Positions 15,874 through 27,271 are shown, counted from the first letter of the stretch. The stretch is DNA of 52,102 nt from JAWOLE01 sp035263845 (GCA_035263845.1 DATFQY010000117.1:1-52102); one strand, 5' to 3'. A program made the numbers and translations. Notes: generated from the letters alone by a model not told the origin.

Positions 15874-16317
15874 GTGAGCGGCGCGGCTCTCAAGAACCCG
15901 GCGGAGCTTCCCGCGCGGCTCGAGCTGACGGCCGCGCCGAGGGTCCTCCTCGTGGACGCGCCGCCGGCCTTCGTGGACCTGCTTCGTTCCTCGCGCTTCG
16001 CCGGGGCCGTCACCGAGGCGGCCACCGGCGAGGAGCTCTCCTCCGTCAAGGAGGCCTTCGACGCCGTCGTGCTCTGGCGCGAGAGCCGCGTCGGATCGAG
16101 GTCGGCGCTCGACGCGGCGCTGCGGAGGCTGGACCCGGGCGGCGTGCTATGGGTCGTGATCGCGATGAGGAAAGTCCGCGGGCCTGAGACTCCGGCCGCT
16201 CACCGGCTGGAGCTCCCGGACCTGTCGAAAGGGCTGGAGAAACACGGAATGGCCGCCGACAAGGAAGTCCGGGTGACCTCCTGGCACGTGGCCCACCGGT
16301 TCGCTTACTCGAGGTAG
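15874..16317 (+). CDS. DUF3052-like small protein
   Basis: With the GTG at 15874 (CTCCGGGAA upstream) the product is 147 residues. An upstream in-frame codon at 15766 would give a longer form, but that region overlaps the small membrane gene on the other strand and is rich in charged residues unlike the rest. The body reads as one alternating alpha/beta domain: PRVLLVDAPPAFVDLLRSS, DAVVLWRESRVG, then LDPGGVLWVVIAMRKVRG. This resembles DUF3052, a family with a methyltransferase-like core but no known reaction. The end, WHVAHRFAYSR, matches the conserved 'sxtWsalRf' finish of that family. The gene overlaps the convergent PilZ-like gene by 13 bp. Confidence 0.6.
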   Translation: MSGAALKNPAELPARLELTAAPRVLLVDAPPAFVDLLRSSRFAGAVTEAATGEELSSVKEAFDAVVLWRESRVGSRSALDAALRRLDPGGVLWVVIAMRKVRGPETPAAHRLELPDLSKGLEKHGMAADKEVRVTSWHVAHRFAYSR

Positions 16318-16619
16318 GGGAAGAACCGACCGTCGATGCGGAAGTAGCGGACCCCGCCCGGCTCGACGGTGACCTGGCACCTCGTCACTTCGAGGGTCGA
16401 CGAGAAGGAGACTCCCGGCGCGCTCAGGCTGACCGGGTACTTCGTGCCGACCTTCAACGCGGTGTCGAAATCGAACTTCGCTCCCGTGGGCGAGATGGCC
16501 ACGACGCGGCGCGCCTTTTCCCAGCGCACCTTCATCTCGTACTGCTCGGGCCGTGGCCTCGGGGCGCCGCGCCCCGAGTCGCTCGTCCGCCGGGGCGGTT
16601 CCGATTTCTTTTCAGCCAT
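16305..16619 (-). CDS. PilZ-like domain protein, 104 aa
   Basis: A charged N-terminal tail of about 25 residues (EKKSEPPRRTSDSGRG) is followed by a compact beta-rich region. This region resembles a PilZ barrel, with VRWEKARRVVAISPTGAKFD near the start and strands TLEVTRCQVTVEPGGVRYFRI at the end. The classical c-di-GMP motifs RxxxR and D/NxSxxG are not complete: only RR and an SPTG stretch are present. Ligand binding is therefore doubtful. It lies about 95 bp downstream of a basic hypothetical protein on the same strand. The assignment is weak and rests on fold-like pattern only. Confidence 0.5.
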   Translation of the reverse strand: MAEKKSEPPRRTSDSGRGAPRPRPEQYEMKVRWEKARRVVAISPTGAKFDFDTALKVGTKYPVSLSAPGVSFSSTLEVTRCQVTVEPGGVRYFRIDGRFFPYLE

Positions 16620-16659
16620 GGCTGACGCCGTACCCCTCGGGCTCCTCGAACCGCTTCAT
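16612..16659 (-). CDS. Possible 15-codon leader peptide overlapping the PilZ-like start
   Basis: A short frame encodes MKRFEEPEGYGVSHG and stops at 16612, so it overlaps the ATG of the PilZ-like gene at 16619. AAGGTGGGA directly precedes its ATG, a better ribosome site than that of the larger gene. It could couple translation of the PilZ-like gene. A chance frame of this length is also likely. Confidence 0.2.
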   Translation of the reverse strand: MKRFEEPEGYGVSHG

Positions 16660-16715
16660 TCCCACCTTGAACCCCGTTCCCGCCGGATCCCGGCGCCAGG
16701 ACGGCAGGTCAGCCG

Positions 16716-17105
16716 TCAGGACCTGGCGAGGGACTGCGCCAGCTTGATCGCGGCGCCCATCCCCTGTTTTTCGCGGACCGCGCGCACCTTCGCCTTCTCT
16801 GCAGCCTTCAACCTCCGGACGTAGCCCATGTATTTCCCCTGGAGCCGGCGCAGCGCCCGCACCCTCGGGGACAGGGGCGCGCGGCGCGCCTTGCGCGACG
16901 GCCTCCCGGCCCGGGCGCGGCGGCGGCCGCGAGGCGCCCGGCCCGCGGCCGCGGAAAGCTGCTCGAGAGAAGCCAGTCGCTCCCTCAACGTCCGGATCTC
17001 CTCCTCGCGGTTCTTCAGCGTTTTGCGGACGTGGCCCTCGCGGACCCGCCCGGACGAGAGGAGTACGCCCAGAACATAGTGGGATTGGCCCGGTGTGAGC
17101 TTCAT
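16716..17105 (-). CDS. Very basic hypothetical protein, 129 aa
   Basis: The protein begins MKLTPGQSHYVLGVLLSSGR and continues with a heptad-like charged segment (KTLKNREEEIRTLRERLASL) that suggests a short coiled coil. Its middle is a long Arg-rich stretch (RGRRRARAGRPSRKARRAP) and its end is another basic helix (VRRLKAAEKAKVRAVREKQG). The net charge is strongly positive, so nucleic-acid or ribosome association is plausible but not shown. The ATG at 17105 is preceded by AAAGGAAGAACA; a further in-frame extension is less likely. A TATACA-like box and an inverted repeat lie upstream at 17169-17206. No named family is recognised. Confidence 0.6.
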   Translation of the reverse strand: MKLTPGQSHYVLGVLLSSGRVREGHVRKTLKNREEEIRTLRERLASLEQLSAAAGRAPRGRRRARAGRPSRKARRAPLSPRVRALRRLQGKYMGYVRRLKAAEKAKVRAVREKQGMGAAIKLAQSLARS

Positions 17106-17168
17106 TGTTCTTCCTTTCTGCATTGCGGTTCCGGCAGCGGCGCCGCCGGATCTAACAAGGCGCCGAGT

Positions 17169-17206
17169 GTATACCGTAACAACGCCCATCGTCCGGCGTT
17201 TGTAAC
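17169..17206 (-). promoter_or_regulatory. Candidate promoter with overlapping imperfect inverted repeat
   Basis: On the minus strand TATACA reads just downstream of an imperfect inverted repeat, whose plus-strand arms are GTAACAACGCC (17176-17186) and GGCGTTTGTAAC (17195-17206). The repeat sits between the response-regulator stop and the basic hypothetical gene. The arrangement fits a repressible promoter for that gene, or a weak terminator for the regulator; no T-run is present. Confidence 0.35.
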
Positions 17207-17216
17207 AAGCGCGGAG

Positions 17217-18488
17217 CTATTTCTTGTGAGCCGCTCCCTTCGGCGCGGTCGCCCTGGCGGCGGAGCTCTTCGGCGCGGCGGGGCGAGTCCCCCTCGTCGG
17301 GCGCTTCGCCGCGGCGGCGCGGGCCGGCGGAAGCAGCGCAGCGACGACCTCGGCCCGGATGGTCTTCCCCTCGGTCATGACGTAAGCGCGGTGCACGATG
17401 TTGCGCAGCTCGCGGACATTTCCCGGCCAGTCGAAGGAGTTCAGGAGCTCCAGGGCCGCCGGCTCCCATCCGGTCACGCCAGCCCGCTCCTGGTCCTCGA
17501 TCATCTTGCGGAAGTGCTCGGCCAGCAGCGGAATGTCGTCGCGGCGGTCCATCAGCGGCGGAAGCGAGATCGGAAACACGTTCAGCCGGTAGAAGAGGTC
17601 TTCGCGCAGTTTCTTCTCCCGGATCGCCTCGCGCGGATCGCGGTTGGTCGCCGAGACGAGGCGGACGTCCACCTTGATCTCCGAGGACCCGCCGACGCGG
17701 CGAAGCGTCCGGTCCTCGAGGACCCGCAGCAGTTTGACCTGGAGCTCCGAGCCCATCTCCGTGATCTCGTCGAGGAAGAGCGTCCCGCCCATCGCCTCCT
17801 CGAAGTACCCGACGCGGCGCTTGTCGGCGCCGGTGAAGGAGCCGCGCTCGTGGCCGAAGAGCTCGCTCTCGATCAGGGTCGGGGAGATCGCCCCGCAGTT
17901 GAACGCGACGAAGGGCTTGCCGGCGCGCCGCGACAGGCGGTGGATCGTGCGGGCCGCGACCTCCTTGCCGCTGCCCGAGGCGCCGGTGATCAGGACCGGG
18001 GCGTTGGAGCGCGCGACGCGGCGGACGATCTCGAAGATCTTCGTCATCGGCTCGGAGCGGCCCACGAGGTCGCCCAGGCGGCCGGTCTCCTGGAGCTCGG
18101 CGCGCAGCGTCTCGACCTCGGTCTCCAGCCGGCGGCGGTCCGCCAGCCGGTTGAAGACGACCTCGAGCTGCGCCGGGCGCAGAGGCTTCAGCAGGTAGTC
18201 GAACGCGCCGGCGCGCAGCGCCTCGATCGCGTTGTCGATCGAGCCCTGCCCGGTGATGACGACGCCCTCGCGGTCGGGGTCCTTCTCGCGGGCGGCCCGC
18301 AGGATCTCGATCCCGTCGCCGTCGGGGAGGTGGATGTCCACGATCAGCAGCCGCGGATCGAACTCCTCGACGACCTTCGCCGCCTCCTTGCTCGTGCCGA
18401 CGGACTTCGGCTCCATGCCGAGATCCCGGATGGACTCCTCCAGGCCCTTGCGCGTGGCCAGGTCGTCTTCGACGATGAGAACTCTCAA
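17217..18488 (-). CDS. NtrC-family sigma-54 response regulator lacking a DNA-binding HTH
   Basis: This 423-residue regulator has an N-terminal receiver domain (VLIVEDD, with phospho-acceptor Asp51 in LLIVDIHLPDGDG, and a KPLRP signature). A sigma-54 AAA+ domain follows, with Walker A GASGSGKEVA, GESELFGHERGSFTGA-type loop 1 (here GSFTGA), Walker B GGTLFLDEI and the DWPGNVRELRN sensor II region. After it, where Fis-type helix-turn-helix residues are expected, there is only an Ala/Lys/Pro-rich basic tail of about 45 residues (PKSSAARATAPKGAAHKK). The protein may therefore activate sigma-54 RNA polymerase without specific DNA binding, or bind DNA loosely through the tail. The start is a TTG at 18488 overlapping the kinase stop as TTGA. 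The partner is the kinase immediately upstream. Confidence 0.9.
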   Translation of the reverse strand: MRVLIVEDDLATRKGLEESIRDLGMEPKSVGTSKEAAKVVEEFDPRLLIVDIHLPDGDGIEILRAAREKDPDREGVVITGQGSIDNAIEALRAGAFDYLLKPLRPAQLEVVFNRLADRRRLETEVETLRAELQETGRLGDLVGRSEPMTKIFEIVRRVARSNAPVLITGASGSGKEVAARTIHRLSRRAGKPFVAFNCGAISPTLIESELFGHERGSFTGADKRRVGYFEEAMGGTLFLDEITEMGSELQVKLLRVLEDRTLRRVGGSSEIKVDVRLVSATNRDPREAIREKKLREDLFYRLNVFPISLPPLMDRRDDIPLLAEHFRKMIEDQERAGVTGWEPAALELLNSFDWPGNVRELRNIVHRAYVMTEGKTIRAEVVAALLPPARAAAAKRPTRGTRPAAPKSSAARATAPKGAAHKK

Positions 18489-19129
18489 GCCGTAACCTCC
18501 GGGATGCGGACGGTCGTCGCGACCCGGTCGCCCGTCTGTTCCACCCGAATCGTCCCGCCCGACGCCGCGCACAAGAGGCGCGCCCTTGCGAGACCCATGC
18601 CCCAGCTCTTGCCCGGCGCGGCGACCCGCGGTGAGAAGAGCGACTCGGGATCGCCCGCCGGAAGCCGGCCGGGGTTCTCGAAGCGGACCTCGAGGTCGCC
18701 CTGCGCGCGGTCAAGGGCGATGGAAAGGCCGCTCGCGGGCGACGCTTCCAGGGCGTTGGTCAGGACCGCGCGGAGCATGTCGGAGAGCGCGGAGCGGTCG
18801 CCGCGGACGAACCCGCCGGTCCTGCCGGCGACCTTCGCCTCCCCGGCGCCCGACCCGGCCAGGACGGAGGAGACGAGCTCGTCGAAGGGGACCGGCTCCT
18901 CGGCGGAGGGCTCGAGCAGCAGCAGCTCCCGGCCGCGGTCGAAGAGATCGAAGGCCCGCGCGATCTCCGCGCGCGCGATCGCCAGGGACTCCGAAGGGTC
19001 CGCTCCGCGCCTCACGCGGCGGTCCGCGGCCTCGAGGTGAAGAGAAACCGCCGAAAGCGGTGTCGCGAGGTCGTGCAAGAATCTCCTCAGAAAGTCGCGA
19101 TGCGCGGTATGGGCCGAATTCCTCTGCAT
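18485..19129 (-). CDS. Compact cytoplasmic histidine kinase, no sensor domain
   Basis: This short kinase of about 214 residues has an H-box HDLATPLSAVSLHLEAADRR near its N-terminus, where the His is the likely phosphorylation site. It has a reduced ATP-binding domain with the N-box-like LTNALEASP, a segment DLEVRFENPG in place of a clear DxGxG, and the G2 box GMGLARARLLCAASGG. There is no transmembrane segment or sensor domain, so it must receive its input from another protein. The stop overlaps the NtrC-like regulator start, so the two are almost certainly a coupled pair. I chose the ATG at 19129; TTG 19192 or GTG 19162 would add 11-21 residues with no recognisable domain. It is divergent from the hybrid kinase gene. 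Confidence 0.82.
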   Translation of the reverse strand: MQRNSAHTAHRDFLRRFLHDLATPLSAVSLHLEAADRRVRRGADPSESLAIARAEIARAFDLFDRGRELLLLEPSAEEPVPFDELVSSVLAGSGAGEAKVAGRTGGFVRGDRSALSDMLRAVLTNALEASPASGLSIALDRAQGDLEVRFENPGRLPAGDPESLFSPRVAAPGKSWGMGLARARLLCAASGGTIRVEQTGDRVATTVRIPEVTA

Positions 19130-19140
19130 ATTGACGGGAC

Positions 19141-19156
19141 CGGCACCCTTCTTGCT
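19141..19156 (+). promoter_or_regulatory. Sigma-54 (-24/-12) promoter of hybrid kinase 1
   Basis: The sequence GGCAC-CCTTC-TTGCT has GG at 19142-19143 and GC at 19154-19155, separated by exactly 10 nt. It matches the sigma-54 consensus TGGCAC-N5-TTGC except for the first T. Transcription would start near 19167, 19 bp before the ATG at 19186. The adjacent NtrC-type activator makes this biologically plausible. Confidence 0.65.
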
Positions 19157-19185
19157 CGACACAGTCCCTTTAGCCTCGTGATCGT

Positions 19186-22073
19186 ATGACAACTGACCCA
19201 GGGCCGCTCACGCGCGATCAGAAAACACGGGTCCCGCCCGCCGGATTCCGGACTTCTCTGCGCGCCCGGCTCCGGCTGTCGGCGCTCATCGGCATCGCCA
19301 TCCTCGGGGCCTGGCTCGCCTACACCGTCAACGCGGTCCTCGCGCTCTACGGAGTGACCGTCGCGATCCAGCGGACGACGGACTTGCGCGAGCGCGTCCA
19401 GGACGCCCAGTCGGGGCTGGGCGAGGCGGAGGAGGCTCTCGAGCGGTACCTCTCCGCGGGACAGGGCTACGACCTCTCGCGCCACAACTCCGGGCGCACG
19501 AGCCTTCACATGGCGCTCGGCGCGATGAGCCGCCGGGTCCTGACGGAGAGCTCCCGCGCGCTCGTTCAGCGGGCGGAGGCGGCCGAGGAGATCTACTCGA
19601 AGGCGGCCGACCAGGCGCTCCGGTCCTTCGTGCCGGAGCAGCCCGCCGCGGCCCGGGCGCTGCGAGACTCCACCGTCACACCGACCGCGGAAAAGCTCCG
19701 CGACGTCTTAGTCGAGCTCCAGGCGCTCTTCACCCGCAACGAGTCGCTGGCCGAGGAGCGCCTGAAGAACAGCCGCGACGGGGCGGCCACCGCGCTCGTC
19801 GTCCTCGCGATCCTGATCCTCGCGGGGCTGCTGTGGCACCTCTCGGACCTGAACCGAAGGGTCCTGATCCCCTGCGGGGCGGCCGCGAAGGCGCTCGAAG
19901 ACCTCGCCGCGGACCGCACGCCGCCCAGGCTCTTCGACCAGTCCGAAGACGAGATCGGCGAGCTGGGGCGCAACTTCAACAAGGCCGCCGCGCTCCACGC
20001 GGAGCGGGCGCGCGCCCTGGCCGAGCGCGACATCCAGGCCTCCGTCAACGCGGTGCTGGCCGCGGCGGCGATGGTCAACGACCTCGCCGGGTTCGGCTCG
20101 AAGGTCCTGCCGGAGGTCCTGCGCGTCTCCGGCGCGTCGAGCGGCATCCTCTACCTTCCCAGCCCCGACGGCGGCTTCGTGCCGGCGGCAGTGCTCGGGG
20201 GCGGCGAGGCCGAGAGCGCGGTGGGGCGTGAAGAAGCGCGCCGAGCGGCCGAGGAGCGGCGGACGCTCTTCGTCTCGGTGGAACCGGCGACCCCGACGAT
20301 CAACCTCTACGACGGCCGGATCCTTCCGCGCGAGAGCCTCACGATCCCGCTGGTCTACTTCGACCACGTCGTCGGCGTGCTCGCGCTCGGCGCCGCGCAG
20401 GCCTTCACGGCCCCCGCGCGCAACGCGCTCTCCGTGATCGCCCCCTCCCTCGCGGTCGCCGTCGCCAACGCCTCGGCCAACGAGCGCGTCGCCGAGCAGT
20501 CGCGGCGTCTGGCCGAGCAGAACGAGCTGCTCGAGGAGCAGCGCAGCCGCATTACCCGGACGGCCCGGGAGCTGCAGCGGGCCTCGGAGCTGAAGGACCG
20601 TTTCCTCGCGTCGGTCTCGCACGAGCTGCGCACGCCCATGACCGTCATCCTCGGGTTCACGGGGGCGCTCCTCCGCGGCGGGCAGGGGCAGCTGACGCCG
20701 CCGCAGAAGGAGAGCCTCGAGCGGGTGCAGCGCAACGCCCGGATGCTCCTGCGCCTGATCAACGACGTGCTGGACATCTCCCGCATCGAGGCGGGAAAGA
20801 TGGAGGTCGCACCGCAGAGGATCGAGGTCGCGAGCCTCCTGCGGCAGGTCGAGACCGACTTCTACGACGCGGCCGTCCGCAAGGGCCTGAAGCTCGAGAC
20901 CCGCGTCGCGCCGGGGCTCGAGACGATCACGAGCGACCCCGCGCGGCTCACCCAGATCCTCTCGAACCTCGTGGGCAACGCCCTCAAGTTCACGGACACC
21001 GGCTCGATCACGGTAGTCGCCGAGCCCCGCGACGACGACCACTGGACCCTCGTCGTGGCGGACACGGGCATCGGGATCCCGCCGGAGGAGCAGGAGGCGA
21101 TCTTCGAGGAGTTCCGGCAGGGCGAGCCGGAGGAGCACCAGGGCCGCGGGGGCACGGGCCTCGGCCTCGCGATCGCGCGCAAGCTCGCGAAGGCCCTGGG
21201 CGGGACGATCGGGCTCGAGAGCGCGCGGGGAAAGGGCTCGCGGTTCACGGTCCTGCTGCCGCGGGAGTGGAAGGAGCCGCCGGTCGCGGCGCCCGTGGAG
21301 CCCCTCCCGCTCGTGCCGGAGCGGACGGGGCAGAAAAGCGTCCTCGTCGTGGACGACGACGAGGGGGTGCGGGAGCTGCTCTCCTTCGAGCTGAAGCCGC
21401 ACGGCGTCCGCGTGCTCCAGGCCGCCGACGGCGAGCAAGGAGTCCGCATCGCGGTCGGGGAGAAGCCGGACGCGATCCTCCTCGACGTGCTCATGCCCCG
21501 GGTGGACGGCTGGCAGGTCCTGCGGACACTGAAGGAGAACCCGGAGACCCGCGACATTCCCGTCGTCATCCTGTCGGTCGTGGAGAACCGCGCCTTCGGC
21601 GTCTCGCTCGGGGCGTTCGACCACCTCGTCAAGCCCGTGGACCGCACGGCCCTGCTGCTGACGCTGGCGCGAGCCGGGGCGCTGGCGACGAAGGGGCCGA
21701 TCCTCGTCGTGGACGACGACCCCGACGTCCGCAAGCTGCTCGAGCAGGAGCTCGTCTCGGCCGGTTACCGCGTGCGATCGGCGGCCGGAGGATCGGAGGC
21801 GCTGGAGATGCTGCGCCGCGAGAGGCCCGCGGCGATGCTGCTCGATCTCGCGATGCCCGCGCCCGACGGCTTCGAAGTCCTCTACCGAATCCGGCAGGAC
21901 CCGGTGCTCGCGGACCTGCCGGTCATCGTGGTCACGGCGCGGGAGCTCTCCCGCTCCGAGCAGGAGGCGCTGGAGCGCTCGACGTCCCGCGTCCTGAGGA
22001 AGGGATCGGACGCGTCGCTCCTGATCCAGCAGATCCTGAGGACGATCGAGGGGCAGAGCGCAGGGGCGGCCTG

Positions 22074-22074
<1 letters not shown>
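19186..22074 (+). CDS. Membrane hybrid histidine kinase: two TM, HAMP, GAF, HisKA, HATPase, two receivers
   Basis: This 962-residue sensor kinase has a membrane span near residues 30-55 and another near 205-225 (ALVVLAILILAGLLWHL). Between them is an extracytoplasmic helical region of about 150 residues. A HAMP-like linker, a GAF-type domain (residues about 285-425) and a coiled coil follow. The kinase core carries SVSHELRTPM with phospho-His479, an N-box LSNLVGNALKF, VADTGIGIPPEEQ and GGTGLGLAIARKL. Two receiver domains complete the protein: VLVVDDDEG with Asp in LLDVLMPRVDG, and ILVVDDDPD with Asp in LLDLAMPAPDG. The stop overlaps the start of hybrid kinase 2. A sigma-54 promoter lies upstream, so it is likely co-regulated with the NtrC-type activator. 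Input signal is unknown. Confidence 0.93.
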
Positions 22075-24050
<1,976 letters not shown>

Positions 24051-24059
<9 letters not shown>

Positions 24060-24096
24060 AGTCAGGTCCTTAGTCCTTGGTCCTTAGTCCTTGGTC
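24051..24096. repeat. 14-nt tandem repeat across the hybrid kinase 2 stop
   Basis: GGTCCTTAGTCCTT occurs twice in full (24065-24078 and 24079-24092), is preceded by a diverged copy (24051-24064) and is followed by a partial GGTC. The stop TAG of hybrid kinase 2 lies in the first unit. No hairpin with a T-run is present. Similar short repeats at gene ends are seen in several high-GC genomes. Confidence 0.6.
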
Positions 24097-24111
24097 GGGA
24101 CTACGGATTAG

Positions 24112-25088
24112 CTAGGCGAGGACGTCGCGGCGGACGAAGACGAGGAAGGCGGCGAGGATCGCGGCGGCGGACCAGAGGGCGAGCACGACCACGGCGAAGC
24201 CCACCGTGATCCCCGGGATCGGCGGGGGCGAGCCCGAGTAGTAGTCCGGCAGTGGAAGGTTCGTCACGAAGAGGTACTTCTGCGCCTCCCAGGAGGGCGC
24301 CACGCGCGGCAGGATCGTTCCGGCGATCAGCGCGGCGAACATCGTCCCCATGGCGGCCGCCGTGGAGCGCAGCAGGACGGACGTCAAGAGCGCGAGCGCG
24401 CCGACCGTCAGCGACGCGAACCACGCGAGGCCGAACACCAGCAGCGTCTCCTTCCAGAGGGGGATCGACCGGACCGTGGCGACATCGAACGCCTCCCCCG
24501 TCAGCCGGAAGCCGGTCAGGACCGGGGCCCCCCAGCCGCGGAACCCGAAGGCGGTCCCACCGAAGAGGTACGCCACGACCCCGCCGGAGAGGACCATCAG
24601 CGTGATCGCCAGGGTCAGCGCCAGGAGCTTGGAGCCCAGGACGGCCGCGCGCGAGACCGGCCGCGTCAGCAGGATCTTGATCGTCCCCTGGGAGAACTCC
24701 GAGGAGACGATGTCGGAGCCGAAGACGAGGGCCAGCAGGGGCAGCAGCAGGTAGCTCGACGCGTTGGCGAAGAGCCGGACGAAGAGAGGCCCGGTGATCG
24801 CGTCGGGATTGACGTCGCGGTCCACGTGGTACTGGAGCCTCGCGATCTCGAAGCGTGTCCAGCGCTCGGCGGTTTTCGGCATCCGGCCGGACCGAACGCC
24901 GTTCTGCATCCCCGCGATCCGCTCCTGCACCCGCACGCGCCAGTCCTTGCCCGAGAGGAACCGCTCCCTCCCCTTGACCTGCGCGAACACGATCAGCCCG
25001 ATCAACGCGACGAGGATCAGGAACACGACCCGGAAGCGCCGCCGCTTGAGCAGCTTCAGGACCTCGTTCTCGACGAGCGGGAAGAACC

Positions 25089-25092
<4 letters not shown>
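24112..25092 (-). CDS. ABC-2 type transporter permease
   Basis: This 326-residue permease has a first span near residues 21-40 (FRVVFLILVALIGLIVFAQV) after a basic N-terminus (LKLLKRRR). A large extracytoplasmic loop of about 85 residues is followed by five more spans (YLLLPLLALVFGSDIVSSEF, LLALTLAITLMVLSGGVVAY, LLVFGLAWFASLTVGALALL, AAAMGTMFAALIAGTI and VGFAVVVLALWSAAAILAAF). The EFSQGTIKILLTRPVSR coupling motif is typical of ABC-2 exporters such as NosY and Ybh families. Its ATG overlaps the stop of the ATPase gene as ATGA. Substrate is not deducible from this sequence. Confidence 0.9.
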
Positions 25093-26021
<929 letters not shown>

Positions 26022-26036
26022 CGACGACCTCCGCGC

Positions 26037-26045
26037 TTATTATCC
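26037..26045. promoter_or_regulatory. Overlapping divergent -10 elements
   Basis: TATTAT (26038-26043) reads toward the SGNH hydrolase gene and GATAAT (26039-26044) toward the ABC ATPase gene. The only 30 bp between their starts contain this element. No good -35 box is seen in either direction, so the assignment is tentative. Confidence 0.3.
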
Positions 26046-26051
26046 GGGAAC

Positions 26052-26849
26052 ATGCGGCGCACGCTTTCGCGCTTCTGGCTCTGGCGGCTCCCGGCGGCGG
26101 TGGCGACGCTGGCGGCGCTGGCGTTCGGCGTCGGCTTCGTCTTCGCGCTGCGAGGGTCCTGGGGCGATCCGATCGGGGACACGCCGCCGCCGCCCGCGCT
26201 GAAGAGCCCGCCGATCAAGAAAAGCGGCCGGCGGTTCCTCCTCGTCCTCGGCGACTCGATCTCGCGCGGCACGGGCGACGAGAACGGGAAGGGCTACGCG
26301 GCCGACGTCGCCGACGCCATCCGCAAGCGCGGTCCCGCGGACGTCGCGAACCTCGCCGTCAACGGGGCGGAATCGGGTGACGTGCTCGAGGTCGTCAAGA
26401 CTCCCAACTCGGCGCGCCTGGCGGCGTCGGCGGACTGGATAGTCTTTTCGGCGGGAGGCAACGACCTCTCCCACGCGGTCCCGCGGGTCGCCTCGTCCGC
26501 AGCCGCGCCCCTCGAGGCCATTGCCGGCGCCCGCTCGGCGTTCGTCTCGAACCTGCGGGAGATCCTGACGCGGCTGCGCGAGGCGAATCCCTCTGCCCCG
26601 ATTTACGTCGTCGGCCTCTACGATCCCTTCGGCAACGTGGGGCCGCAGGGGCGCGTCGGCTCGTCGGTGATCCGGACTTGGAACTCTCTTCTCGAAGAGA
26701 CGGCGCTCGCGTTTCCCGGCGTGACCGTCGTGCCGACCTTCGACCTCTTCTATGGCAGGCCGGACCGCCTGGCCGCCGACCACTTCCATCCCAATGCCGC
26801 GGGTCACCAGGCGATCGCGGACCGCGTCATCCAGCTTCTTCCTCCATAA
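26052..26849 (+). CDS. Secreted or membrane-anchored SGNH/GDSL hydrolase
   Basis: This 265-residue protein has an N-terminal signal anchor (LPAAVATLAALAFGVGFVFA, residues about 13-32) and then a Pro-rich linker. The SGNH esterase fold carries block I GDSISRGTGDENG, block III with SAGGNDLSHA and the catalytic block V DHFHPNAAGHQAI. The Ser, Gly, Asn and His residues of the family are all present, with Asp-x-x-His at the end. Members hydrolyse esters of lipids, sugars or the cell wall. The ATG at 26052 follows directly on the divergent promoter element. A shared terminator ends the gene and its convergent neighbour. The substrate is not evident. Confidence 0.85.
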   Translation: MRRTLSRFWLWRLPAAVATLAALAFGVGFVFALRGSWGDPIGDTPPPPALKSPPIKKSGRRFLLVLGDSISRGTGDENGKGYAADVADAIRKRGPADVANLAVNGAESGDVLEVVKTPNSARLAASADWIVFSAGGNDLSHAVPRVASSAAAPLEAIAGARSAFVSNLREILTRLREANPSAPIYVVGLYDPFGNVGPQGRVGSSVIRTWNSLLEETALAFPGVTVVPTFDLFYGRPDRLAADHFHPNAAGHQAIADRVIQLLPP

Positions 26850-26852
26850 GAA

Positions 26853-26876
26853 AACGCCCCGGCGAACCGGGGCGTT
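26853..26876 (-). terminator. Rho-independent terminator of the Tyr-rich secreted protein
   Basis: AACGCCCCGG (26853-26862) pairs with CCGGGGCGTT (26867-26876) around a CGAA loop, a perfect 10-bp stem. On the minus strand the stem is followed by a run of Ts (complement of AAAA at 26851-26854). That orientation serves the gene ending at 26897, but the hairpin also follows the SGNH stop and may act both ways. Confidence 0.75.
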
Positions 26877-26896
26877 CGTTCGGAACTCAGCCGGAC

Positions 26897-27271
26897 TTAT
26901 CGCCAGTAACGGCCGTCCCAATGCCTGTTGTCATAACGGTAGTGGCGGTAGTACGGATAGTACGGACGCGAGTAAACCACCGGCGCCTGCACAACGACGT
27001 ACTGGTTGCCGTACGCCTGGACCGGGATCCACTGGTTACCGTAGTAGAAGCCATAACCGTAGGTCGGGCGCAGGTAGATGTGCCTCACGTAGGGATACGG
27101 GACGTAGGCGCCGACGGGAAACGCCGGGCTGCCGATGCCGATCGAGAACTGGCCGTGCGGTCCGCCGAAGGTCCCCTGAAACGCCACCTGCCCCTTCGCA
27201 GTCGACGGGGCGACGACGAGCAGAGCGCTCGCAGCGGCGGCGGCGAGAATCCAATTCTTCATCTTTCTCAT
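26897..27271 (-). CDS. Secreted Tyr/Arg-rich small protein
   Basis: The 124-residue product has a Sec signal peptide (MKNWILAAAAASALLVVAPS, cleavage near residue 28). A small domain of Gly, Phe and Pro follows (FQGTFGGPHGQFSIGIGSPA), then a Tyr-rich C-terminal half with motifs such as YPYVRHIYLRPTYGYGFYYG and YSRPYYPYYRHYRYDNRHWD. The composition suggests an envelope or surface-associated protein that could cross-link or bind metals, but nothing proves this. GGAGG lies 6 nt before the ATG at 27271. A strong -24/-12 promoter (27315-27331) and its own terminator make it a single-gene transcription unit. Confidence 0.75.
   Translation of the reverse strand: MRKMKNWILAAAAASALLVVAPSTAKGQVAFQGTFGGPHGQFSIGIGSPAFPVGAYVPYPYVRHIYLRPTYGYGFYYGNQWIPVQAYGNQYVVVQAPVVYSRPYYPYYRHYRYDNRHWDGRYWR

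Noticed and set aside
19708..21624. A 638-codon frame opposite hybrid kinase 1
   Set aside because: Shadow of the kinase coding frame; no recognisable domain.
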